Assembly (NCBI RefSeq): GCF_009720865.1
Contig: NZ_WNLA01000022.1
Location: 35,253-99,252, forward strand
DNA: 64,000 bases
Source: Pseudoduganella ginsengisoli
GTDB lineage: Bacteria > Pseudomonadota > Gammaproteobacteria > Burkholderiales > Burkholderiaceae_D
Direction of reading: 5' to 3'
Numbering within the stretch: the stretch's first letter is position 1; each line of letters begins with the position of its first letter. Of the stretch, positions 25,971-33,741 are shown one piece after another. Under the pieces are notes generated by a model, which worked only from the letters and a program-made list of their open reading frames with translations, did not search any database and had not been told where the DNA came from. Position numbers and translations under genes: made by a program.

Positions 25971-27458
25971 TCAGAAATTCGTGAACTGCTTTTCATCCAC
26001 CGGGCCGGCGCTGGCTGCGTGGACGCGTACTGCGCGCAAGGATTTTGGCTTGACCAGCACCGGATGGCTGGCTGACGGTTTGGAACCGGCGCCGCCGGCC
26101 GGCGTGTCGTGGCGGGAAAAGCGCTTGAACATATCCATCAGGTGCGCCAGGTTGTCGGCTTGCGCGCTCATTTCCTCCGACGTGGCGGCCAGTTCTTCCG
26201 AGCTGGCCGCATTGAGCTGCGTGGTCTGGCTCAGCTGGCTGACGGCGCTGTTGATTTGCCGTACGCCGGCCGCCTGTTCTTCCGATGCGGCGGCAATTTC
26301 CTGCACCAGGTCAGACGTTTTGCGGATATTCGGCACCATGGCGTCCAGCAAGGAGCCGGCCTGATCGGCCAGGTCGACGCTGTTGGTGGCGACTTCTGCA
26401 ATTTCCTGCGCGGCAATCTGGCTGCGTTCGGCCAGCTTGCGCACTTCCGCCGCCACGACGGCAAAGCCTTTACCGTGTTCATGGGCGCGGGCCGCCTCGA
26501 TCGCGGCATTCAAGGCCAGCAAATTCGTCTGGTAGGCAATGTCATCGATGATCGACACTTTTTTGGCAATCTGGCGCATGGCCGCCGCCGTGGCTTTGAC
26601 GACTTCGCCGCCTTTTGCCGCTTCGCTGGCAGCTTGCGTGGCAATCGAATCCGTTACGCGGGCATTTTCCGCATTGGTCGTGATGGACGCCGTCATTTCC
26701 TCAATCGATGCGCTGGTTTCTTCCACGCTGGCCGCCTGTTCGCTTGATGCCTGCGACAGCGAACCGGCCGTAGCCGATACTTCATTCGATGCGCTGGCCA
26801 GCGTTTGCACGACACGCTGCACATCCATGACCACCATGCTGATGGAGCGGGAAATCCAGATCGCCAATCCGCAGCCCAGCACGGCAATGGCAATGGCGAA
26901 GGTCAGGATGATTTGCTTGGCATGTTCAGTAATGCCGCGCATCGCGTCGGATTCTTCCTTGGTTTCCTTGCTGTTCAGCGCCAGCAGCCGCCTGGTGGCG
27001 GCCGTGATGGCGGCATCGGCGCCTTTGGCGGCCTTGTCCAGTTCGGGTATGGTGGCGCCTTTTTCCTTCAAGGCTTCCAGCTGCGCCAGCTGGCTGCCAT
27101 ATTCCTTGGTCGCGGCGTTGACTTCAGCCAGCAGCGCCTGTTCTTCGCGGTCGATGTCGCCGGTGGCCGTATAGGCGGCGACTGCCTTGTCGATGTCGGC
27201 CAGGTCGGCGCGGACTTTCGTGTGATAATCGCCGCCGCGCAAAATGAAGTTTTTGAAGTGGTGCACGGCATTGCCATTGCCGGCGACGATGGCGACGACG
27301 GCATCCTTGCGCACGATCGTGCCCGCCTCGAAGGTATTCCAGTGCGCCAGCAGGGAAGCCAGGTTGGTAAAGGCGGTGAATCCCAACAAGACCACCAGCG
27401 CCACGATACTGCCCAAACCCACGTGCAGCCGGGTCTCCATCCGCATAGTTTTCAGCAT
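25971..27458 (-). CDS. Methyl-accepting chemotaxis protein
   Basis: This is a 495-aa chemoreceptor. One helix at about residues 12-32 (LGSIVALVVLLGFTAFTNLA), a helical periplasmic sensor of about 150 residues, and a second helix near 190-210 precede the signalling domain. The hairpin tip region contains DDIAYQTNLLALNAAIEAARA and HGKGFAVVAAEVRKLAERS, conserved in all receptors of this class. The C-terminus does not end in an NWETF-like CheR/CheB tether. Start 27458 is chosen for the GGGGG upstream and normal N-terminus. There are no che genes nearby. Confidence 0.92.
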   Translation of the reverse strand: MLKTMRMETRLHVGLGSIVALVVLLGFTAFTNLASLLAHWNTFEAGTIVRKDAVVAIVAGNGNAVHHFKNFILRGGDYHTKVRADLADIDKAVAAYTATGDIDREEQALLAEVNAATKEYGSQLAQLEALKEKGATIPELDKAAKGADAAITAATRRLLALNSKETKEESDAMRGITEHAKQIILTFAIAIAVLGCGLAIWISRSISMVVMDVQRVVQTLASASNEVSATAGSLSQASSEQAASVEETSASIEEMTASITTNAENARVTDSIATQAASEAAKGGEVVKATAAAMRQIAKKVSIIDDIAYQTNLLALNAAIEAARAHEHGKGFAVVAAEVRKLAERSQIAAQEIAEVATNSVDLADQAGSLLDAMVPNIRKTSDLVQEIAAASEEQAAGVRQINSAVSQLSQTTQLNAASSEELAATSEEMSAQADNLAHLMDMFKRFSRHDTPAGGAGSKPSASHPVLVKPKSLRAVRVHAASAGPVDEKQFTNF

Positions 27459-27554
27459 GGCAATGCCCCCTGTGATGTGAAAGCAGGACCATTCTGACGG
27501 ATTTATTCCGGGCAATTCTCTCCAAAACTCACAATCCGATGACAAACCTTGTAA

Positions 27555-30323
27555 TTACACGGACTGCGTCTCCATTTGGTAACAGTCGCGCCCCTTGCGT
27601 TTTGCCGCATACAGCGCGCGGTCGGCGCGGGCAATTAATTCTTGCTGTGATTCCTTGCTTCCTGAATAACAGGCGATGCCCAGGCTGGTCGTGATGTGCA
27701 TGGCGCCGCCCGGCAGCGCCAGCGCTTCGCGCACGGCGCCGACGACCTTGGCGGCCAGTGCGGCGGCTTCCGCCGGGTGGCTGATGTTTTCAAACACGAT
27801 GACAAATTCATCACCGGCCAGGCGCGCCACGGTATCGATGGCGCGCACGGTGCGCTGCAGGCGTCCGGCAAACGCTTTCAGCACTTCGTCACCGGCGCCA
27901 TGGCCCAGCGTGTCGTTAATGGTTTTGAAATTGTCAATATCGAGGTAAGCCAGCGCCATCGTGCTGCGCTGGCGGCGGCACCGTTCCATGGCTTGCCACA
28001 GCACTTCATCGAATTTGCGGCGGTTGGCGATGCCTGTCAGCGTGTCGATGCGCGCCAGTTCGATCAATTGTTCTTCCACGGCTTTCACGCGCGTCATGTC
28101 ATGGCTCAGCGCATACACGCCTGCCACGGAGCCGTCCGGCTGCAAGTCGGGAACAAACGTCGTGTCCAGCGTGCGGACATCGCCATGCAGCAAGGTGCGC
28201 AATTCAAACGACACGACTTCGCCACGGTAGGCGCGCGCCAGGAACGGTTCGCATTTGCTGTACTGGTGCGTGCCGATGATGTCGGCCAAATGCTGGCCCA
28301 GCACGGCTTGGGGATCAATATGCATCCAGCGCTGGTAGGTGGCATTGCCGAAGCGTAGCTTGCGCTCGTGGTCCAGGTAGGAAATCAAGACCGGCAAGTT
28401 ATCGGTAATCAGGCGCAGGCGTTTTTCGCTGGCCGCCTGCGTCAATTCCGCTTCCTTGCGCTTGGTGATATCCATCGCCATCAGGTAAAAGCCCGCAACG
28501 GCGCCGTCTTCGCCGGTATCCGGCACCAGGTCCACCATCATGTGCAGCGCCTGGCCCAGTTCCGTTGAAAAGCGTTCGGCGTGCACGCGTTCGCCGTTCA
28601 AGACTTTCTTGACATGCTCGGCCCACAGGCGGTGGTACAGTTCTGCGCCGAATACTTCAGGCACGGTTTTGCCGATCATGCTGCGCGGGTCGATGCCCAG
28701 CAAATACTGGTAATGGTCGTTGGTGAACTGGTAGCGCAAGTCGCGGTCGATGTACGCGACCAGGGCAGGCATGCTGTCGGCGATCATGCGCGCCCGGCGT
28801 TCGCCTGCCGCGATCTTTTCTTCAAAGGCCACCCGCTCCGACACGTCGTGCAGGAAGGCCGTCGCCATATTGTTGTCGCCGTGGCGCAATGCGCCGATCG
28901 ACAGTTCGACCGGGATTTCCCGGCCATCGCGGCGCAGCGCGTGGACGCGCACGCGGGTGTTGATCATGGGACCGCCCCCCGTTGCAGCAAAGCGCTGCAT
29001 GCCCGCCGTATGGGCATTGCGCATGCCGTGCGGGATGATCAACTCGGCAATGGTGCGGCCCACGGCTTCGTCGCGGCTCCAGCCAAACGTGCGCTCGGCC
29101 TGCGCATTCCATTCAATGATGCGGCCATCCTGGTCGCTGCTGATAAAGGCATCCGGTGCATGCTGCAGGATATTGCGCACCAGCGTTTCATTGTCGCGCG
29201 CCAGGTTCAGCGCCTGCTCCCGCTCCGCGGTCAGGCTGTAGACCGCGTGGGCCAGGTCGCCGATTTCATCTTTGCGCTTCATGCGCAGCAGCGCGATGTC
29301 GGCATCGTCCTGGCGCACCTTGGACAAGCCTGTGCGCAGCCGCTGCAGCGGCGACAACAGGCGGCTGATGGCAAACCATGACAGCAATCCGGCCACGGCG
29401 GCAAATACGGAGGCGGCAATGATGGCGCGGTGGCGCAAGTTGGCCAGCGGTTCAAACGCTTCCGCAGTCGGGTAGCGGGCGCCTACGATCCAGCCCGTGC
29501 TGCGCAGCCGCTTGTACGCATAAATGCCTTCCTGGCCATCCTTGTTTTTCGCTTCCGTCCACCCCTCAAAGCCGGCCAGCGCCATTTCCGTGGCGCGGTT
29601 GTAGCCGGGGCGGGCATTGATGTGCTGTAGCAGGCGGCTTTGCGTCGGGTGGTGGATCAGGATGCCATCTGTCGTCATGATGAACATGAAGCCGGTCTTG
29701 CCGGGTTTCAGTGCATTGATAGGGCCAAAAAAGTCGGACTTTTGCAAATCAATGCTGCCGACAATGACAAACGCAACGTCGTTATTCTTATCCAGCACAG
29801 GCTGGGTCAGCACGACGACGGGGCGGCCGGACAGGCGCGACAGGAAAGGTTCCGAGATCAAGCCTTTGCGTGTGTTGACCGTGCGCTCAAAGTACGGCTG
29901 GGTATTGGCGGTAAAGCGGCTTTCATTGAAATCCGGGCGCAACGTGGCCACCAGCGTGCCGCTGCGGTCAAACACGACGATATTGAAAAACTCGCCGCGC
30001 GCAATCGGGCGCGATTCCAGCAGCTTTTGCATGGCGCCCGGCTCCGCATGGGCGCCCGGCGGCAAGCCTTCCGGTAACGTGGCGAGGATGGCGCGTTTAT
30101 TGTCGAGCTGTTCATCGACATAGGCGGCTGCCGTCGACAAGACTGAAAATTGTTGCGATCCGATCACACTTTTCATGTCGCGCTCGGCCAGCAGCAGCGC
30201 GCCCAGGGTGACGATGGAAGTAGCGCCCAGCACCAGCAAGATGACGACAGACGCCATCCGGGCCTTCAAGGTTAAAGGAAACAGGCGGGCTGCAAGGCGG
30301 GAAAAAAAGCCTTCGACGGGCAT
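27555..30323 (-). CDS. Diguanylate cyclase with Cache, HAMP and PAS domains
   Basis: This is a 922-aa membrane protein. A helix at about 20-40, a double-Cache periplasmic domain (about 50-290) and a second helix near 300 are followed by a HAMP region. Three PAS-type segments follow, beginning near residue 385 (ILQHAPDAFISSDQDGRIIEW), 520 (MIADSMPALVAYIDRDLRYQ) and 645 (ITDNLPVLISYLDHERKLRF). The GGDEF domain (750-915) has DTLTGIANRRKF and RLAGDEFVIVF; AGDEF is usually still active. There is no EAL or HD-GYP part. It is transcribed alone. Confidence 0.92.
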   Translation of the reverse strand: MPVEGFFSRLAARLFPLTLKARMASVVILLVLGATSIVTLGALLLAERDMKSVIGSQQFSVLSTAAAYVDEQLDNKRAILATLPEGLPPGAHAEPGAMQKLLESRPIARGEFFNIVVFDRSGTLVATLRPDFNESRFTANTQPYFERTVNTRKGLISEPFLSRLSGRPVVVLTQPVLDKNNDVAFVIVGSIDLQKSDFFGPINALKPGKTGFMFIMTTDGILIHHPTQSRLLQHINARPGYNRATEMALAGFEGWTEAKNKDGQEGIYAYKRLRSTGWIVGARYPTAEAFEPLANLRHRAIIAASVFAAVAGLLSWFAISRLLSPLQRLRTGLSKVRQDDADIALLRMKRKDEIGDLAHAVYSLTAEREQALNLARDNETLVRNILQHAPDAFISSDQDGRIIEWNAQAERTFGWSRDEAVGRTIAELIIPHGMRNAHTAGMQRFAATGGGPMINTRVRVHALRRDGREIPVELSIGALRHGDNNMATAFLHDVSERVAFEEKIAAGERRARMIADSMPALVAYIDRDLRYQFTNDHYQYLLGIDPRSMIGKTVPEVFGAELYHRLWAEHVKKVLNGERVHAERFSTELGQALHMMVDLVPDTGEDGAVAGFYLMAMDITKRKEAELTQAASEKRLRLITDNLPVLISYLDHERKLRFGNATYQRWMHIDPQAVLGQHLADIIGTHQYSKCEPFLARAYRGEVVSFELRTLLHGDVRTLDTTFVPDLQPDGSVAGVYALSHDMTRVKAVEEQLIELARIDTLTGIANRRKFDEVLWQAMERCRRQRSTMALAYLDIDNFKTINDTLGHGAGDEVLKAFAGRLQRTVRAIDTVARLAGDEFVIVFENISHPAEAAALAAKVVGAVREALALPGGAMHITTSLGIACYSGSKESQQELIARADRALYAAKRKGRDCYQMETQSV

Positions 30324-30479
30324 GCGGAATTGTTAACAAGGTTCGGTTGCGTGGAGTATTGCATACCCAGGGCCGGGCTGGCGAGGTTCTTGTGGGCAAA
30401 TTCAACAGTATTGCCGTTTTGTTAGCACATGGTGTGGGCGCCGTCGCCTACAATGGCGGTTTTGTTCGGGAGCAATGGC

Positions 30480-31133
30480 ATGGCGCTGGCGGGCGTGTTG
30501 TGGGATAACGATGGCGTGCTGGTCGACACGGAACGCTTGTTTTACCAGGCCAACCGTGAGCTATTCCTGCGCTTTGGCGTGGACTTGTCGGAACGGCAAT
30601 TCTTTGACTGGTACCTGGCGGACAATTGCGGCGCGTGGCATTTGCTCACTACTTTGCAATTAACGAACAAGCAGATGGACGACTTGCGGGGCGAGCGCAA
30701 CGTGCGCTATGCGCAACTGCTGGCGGGCGCCAATGTGCAGCCGGTGGCGGGTGTGGAGCCAGTGCTGGCGGCGTGGTCTTCGCGTTTGCCGATGGCGGTG
30801 GTGACCAGCTGTAACGGCGACCACTTCCAGCAAATCCATGCGAAGCTGGGCTTGCTCAAGCATTTCCGTTTTGCGCTGACGTCGGAACACTATGTCAACA
30901 GCAAGCCTTCGCCGGAACCGTACTGCCTGGGGCTGGAACGGCTGGGCGTGGCGGCATCGGACTGCGTGGTGGTGGAAGATTCGCCCCGCGGCCTGCAGGC
31001 GGCGCTGGGCGCCGGCTTGCGGTGCATTGTGCTGCGCCATCCGCTGACGCGCCATTACGATTTTCCCGGTGCGTGGAGAGTTGTCGACCACATGGGCGAA
31101 TTGCACGAAGAATTGCTGGCGCTGGGGCACTGA
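30480..31133 (+). CDS. HAD-superfamily phosphatase/phosphomutase-like protein
   Basis: This 217-aa HAD hydrolase of the beta-phosphoglucomutase-like subfamily has motif I DNDGVLVDTERLFYQ, motif II VVTSCNGD, the Lys near SKPSPEPY and motif IV VVVEDSPRGLQAALGAG. The usual DxD is kept in DND. GGGAG lies upstream of ATG 30480; earlier in-frame starts lack this. It is followed 3 bp later by a glycosyltransferase, suggesting an operon acting on a sugar or sugar phosphate. Confidence 0.88.
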   Translation: MALAGVLWDNDGVLVDTERLFYQANRELFLRFGVDLSERQFFDWYLADNCGAWHLLTTLQLTNKQMDDLRGERNVRYAQLLAGANVQPVAGVEPVLAAWSSRLPMAVVTSCNGDHFQQIHAKLGLLKHFRFALTSEHYVNSKPSPEPYCLGLERLGVAASDCVVVEDSPRGLQAALGAGLRCIVLRHPLTRHYDFPGAWRVVDHMGELHEELLALGH

Positions 31134-31136
31134 TCC

Positions 31137-32312
31137 ATGGCGCGCGTACACTTGTGCTGGGAACTTGGCGGCGGCCTGGGGCATGCGGGTCGCCTGAAAC
31201 TGCTGGCGCAGGAATTATTGGCGGCAGGGCATGAGGTGTCGATGAGCTTGCGCGACCTGGCGCACACGCACGCGATGCTGGGGGAATTGCCTGTGCCCAA
31301 GTTGCAGGCGCCTGTGTGGTTGCACCGTACCGTGGGATTGCCGGAAAACCGGGGCAGCCTGGCCGAAGTGGTGCTGGATTACGGCTATCTGGAGCCGAAC
31401 GGGCTGGCCGGGCAAGTGATGGGCTGGCGCGCGGTGTTTGAGCTGGTCAAGGCCGATGTCGTGATTGGCGACTATGCGCCAACGGCCATGCTGGCGGCGC
31501 GCAGCATGGGATTGCGGTCGGTATCGGTCGGCATTGGTTTTACGTTGCCGCCGCCGGGCAGGGCGCTGCCGCTGTTGCGGGACTGGGAAAACATTGCGCC
31601 GCAGCGCCTGGCGCAGGCGGAAGCGCGCGTGCTGGACGTGGCCAATGCCGTGCTGGCGCGCCATGGCGGCGTGCCGCTGGCGTGGGCGGCGGAATTATTC
31701 CTTGGCGATGCCACATGGATGACGGCGTGGCCGGAAATGGACCATTATGGCCGCGGTGTGGAGGCGCTCGACTGGCTGGGTCCTGTGTTTGCGCAGGGCG
31801 GCGGCATTGCGCCGAAGTGGCCGGCCGGGAGCGGGCCGAAAGTGTTCGCCTATGTGAAAACCGAGCATGGCCAGCATGCCAAGGTATTGCAGGCGCTGGC
31901 GCAAGCCGGGTGCCGCGTGCTGTGCTATTTGCCGGAAGTGGCTAACGGCATGGCGCCGCCGGTGCAAAGTCCGGCGATCCTGTACGCCCGCAAACCAGTG
32001 GATGTGACGGCGGCGCTGTCGCAGGCCGACTGGTGCGTGTGCCATGGCGGCGAAGCCACGGTAGCGCAAGCCTTGTTGGCGGGCGTGCCCTTGCTGCTGT
32101 TGCCCATGCAAGTTGAGCAATACCTGCTGTCGCGCCGCATCGCCACTGCCGGCATGGCAGTCAACATCCCCGCGCCGCCACCGGACTGGCATGCCGCGCT
32201 GCGCACCGTCCTGTCCAATGCCACGCTGGCACGGCAAGCCCGCGCCTTCGCCGCCCGCCACGCCGCTTTTTCCCCCAGCGCTGGGGTCAGACGTGCAATC
32301 GTGCACATCTAG
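31137..32312 (+). CDS. Glycosyltransferase (MurG/UGT-like, GT-B fold)
   Basis: This 391-aa protein starts with VHLCWELGGGLGHAGRLKLLAQELLAAGHEV, a GT-B N-terminal nucleotide-fold start. The donor-side region includes CHGGEATVAQALLAGVPLLLLPMQVEQYL, like MurG and glucuronosyltransferase-type enzymes. Acceptor and donor are unknown. The last ten residues (GVRRAIVHI and neighbours) are encoded by a dispersed repeat copy at 32282-32308, whose end provides the stop codon. The natural C-terminus may therefore have been replaced. Confidence 0.82.
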   Translation: MARVHLCWELGGGLGHAGRLKLLAQELLAAGHEVSMSLRDLAHTHAMLGELPVPKLQAPVWLHRTVGLPENRGSLAEVVLDYGYLEPNGLAGQVMGWRAVFELVKADVVIGDYAPTAMLAARSMGLRSVSVGIGFTLPPPGRALPLLRDWENIAPQRLAQAEARVLDVANAVLARHGGVPLAWAAELFLGDATWMTAWPEMDHYGRGVEALDWLGPVFAQGGGIAPKWPAGSGPKVFAYVKTEHGQHAKVLQALAQAGCRVLCYLPEVANGMAPPVQSPAILYARKPVDVTAALSQADWCVCHGGEATVAQALLAGVPLLLLPMQVEQYLLSRRIATAGMAVNIPAPPPDWHAALRTVLSNATLARQARAFAARHAAFSPSAGVRRAIVHI

Positions 32313-32339
32313 CGTGGGGTCAGGCGTGCATTCGTGCAT
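32282..32339 (+). repeat. Two direct copies of a GGGGTCAG REP-like repeat
   Basis: Copies at 32282-32308 and 32315-32339 share TGGGGTCAG(A/G)CGTGCA followed by a short palindrome. In the first copy the palindrome is GTGCA-ATCG-TGCAC, in the second TGCA-TTCG-TGCA. Period is 33 bp. The first copy lies inside the glycosyltransferase reading frame. Confidence 0.85.
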
Positions 32340-32531
32340 CCGGGCCGCCTGGTGGCGCCGGCTTGCGCAAACTGCTGGCGAGCGCCCGGCGTTGCAAGGA
32401 TTCCCGTCTTCTGACTACGTTATACTCTGCACTTTTAGCGATCCAACGGGTGGAAAACCGTGCCGCTTCCGGGGCTGCGGCGGACACCGCTTCAGGCCCG
32501 CGGCCCAGCCCCGCATTGAGCGCCTGCGCGT
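32340..32531. other. 192-bp spacer between inverted REP-like pairs, possible structured RNA
   Basis: There is no convincing gene here. It contains a 7-bp pairing GGGGCTG / CAGCCCC that encloses GCGG-CGGACA-CCGC, and an upstream ACGG / CCGT hairpin. A TTATACT stretch near 32420 could be a -10 element. No known riboswitch class was recognised. Confidence 0.3.
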
Positions 32532-32589
32532 ATGCATGAATGCACGCCTGACCCCACCGGGCGGATGCATGAATGCACGCCTGGCCCCA
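32532..32589 (-). repeat. Two inverted copies of the GGGGTCAG REP-like repeat
   Basis: Copies at 32532-32556 and 32565-32589 read on the minus strand as TGGGG(T/C)CAGGCGTGCA followed by TTCATGCAT. They mirror the plus-strand pair at 32282-32339 with the same 33-bp period, so the whole 308-bp segment is a symmetric compound element. It ends 5 bp before the stop of the reductase gene. Confidence 0.85.
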
Positions 32590-32594
32590 CGGTG

Positions 32595-33665
32595 TTACTT
32601 TGGACGCGGTGGCGTCAAGCCTTCATCGCCTTCGTGGAATGTGCCGGCCCGCAGGCGGCGGATGGTGGCAGCGACGGCGCGTGCCACGTTGCGCACCTCT
32701 TCTTGCAGCGCACGATCGCGGTCCAGCACATCATGGCTTTCCGCATACGGCTGGTAATAGCCGATAAACCGGTCCAGTTGTGCTTGGCCGCCGGACGGAA
32801 TCAACCCCATCCAGTCAAGCCAGTCCGACAAATTGCGCCGCAAGCTTTCCGTGCCCGCCACGTCGCCATGCACCACCAGCCCGTAAGCCCGTCCGGCCAG
32901 ATGTTTCGGATACGGCCAGCCCGCCAGCTCCAGCGCCTTGGCTTCTTCGGCATGTTTGCCATGCGTCGTGGTCGGATCAGGATTGCCGCCATCCGCGCAC
33001 ACCAGCCGGTCTATCATCAGTTTCAAGGGCGAAGGCGCCTGGTACCAGTACACCGGCGTTACGATAATGACGCCATGCGCCGCCACCCATTCTTCGTAAA
33101 TCTCCGGCATCCAATCCTTGGCCTGTCCGTTGCCATGGTTGGGATAACAGCTGCACGGCCAGTGGCATAGCGGCATCGCCGTCGACAAGCAGCCTTTACA
33201 GGGATAAATATGCATATCATAGCCGGAGGTCAGCCAGCTCAAATCCAGCGTCCGCACATCGAACCCATCCGCGCCCAATGTTTCGTGCAGCCACTGCACC
33301 ATGCGCCACGATTTCGACATTTCACCCGGGCACGAACCGTCATTGCGCGCCGCACCATTGATCAGCAGCACGCGCGGCGTCGTCGCGGGATCTTGTTGCA
33401 CGCGCTGCGCTTGTTGCAACCTTTCGCTGGCGGCACGCCATTCGTCGGACAAGTCGTACGCGGGATCGGCATAGCCAGGTCCGGCAGGACGGGTTCGCGG
33501 CGCTTTGCGCCCCGCGTGGTAATTTTGCCAGGCGACTTCTTCCACCTGCGCCAGCGCATCGTGCACGGATTCAAACGCCGGATCGCTAAATGCCCGGTGA
33601 AATTGCAGGCGGAAAGTATTGCGGTCCAATGGGGCGGGCGCCTGGCCCTTGCGGATAGTCGTCAT
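32595..33665 (-). CDS. Flavodoxin-fold NAD(P)H-dependent FMN reductase-like protein
   Basis: This is a 356-aa protein. A roughly 110-residue N-terminal extension precedes an FMN_red-type domain starting at PRVLLINGAARNDGSCPGEM and continuing through VIIVTPVYWYQAPSPLKLMIDRL, the flavin-contact segment of the family. A Cys-rich insert (YPCKGCLSTAMPLCHWPCSC) is notable and could bind metal or form disulfides. Start 33665 is fixed by GGAGG upstream. It is a single gene with a palindrome in its upstream region. The substrate is unknown. Confidence 0.8.
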   Translation of the reverse strand: MTTIRKGQAPAPLDRNTFRLQFHRAFSDPAFESVHDALAQVEEVAWQNYHAGRKAPRTRPAGPGYADPAYDLSDEWRAASERLQQAQRVQQDPATTPRVLLINGAARNDGSCPGEMSKSWRMVQWLHETLGADGFDVRTLDLSWLTSGYDMHIYPCKGCLSTAMPLCHWPCSCYPNHGNGQAKDWMPEIYEEWVAAHGVIIVTPVYWYQAPSPLKLMIDRLVCADGGNPDPTTTHGKHAEEAKALELAGWPYPKHLAGRAYGLVVHGDVAGTESLRRNLSDWLDWMGLIPSGGQAQLDRFIGYYQPYAESHDVLDRDRALQEEVRNVARAVAATIRRLRAGTFHEGDEGLTPPRPK

Positions 33666-33715
33666 GGCAGCCTCCGGTGATTCGCGCCAGCATGCACCGG
33701 ATGGCTTAACGGTTC

Positions 33716-33731
33716 GGTACGCTAACGTACC
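33716..33731. promoter_or_regulatory. Short perfect palindrome upstream of the reductase gene
   Basis: GGTACG-CTAA-CGTACC is a perfect 6-bp inverted repeat 51 bp upstream of the reductase start and 11 bp from the stop of the neighbouring chemoreceptor. It may be an operator; it lacks a T tract and so is unlikely to be a terminator. Confidence 0.35.
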
Positions 33732-33741
33732 ATCATGGCCC

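Noticed and set aside
32340..32531. Known riboswitch in the repeat spacer
   Set aside because: Base pairing is present but none of the conserved cores of the common classes (TPP, cobalamin, SAM, SAH, glycine, FMN) was found, and no gene follows in the right direction.
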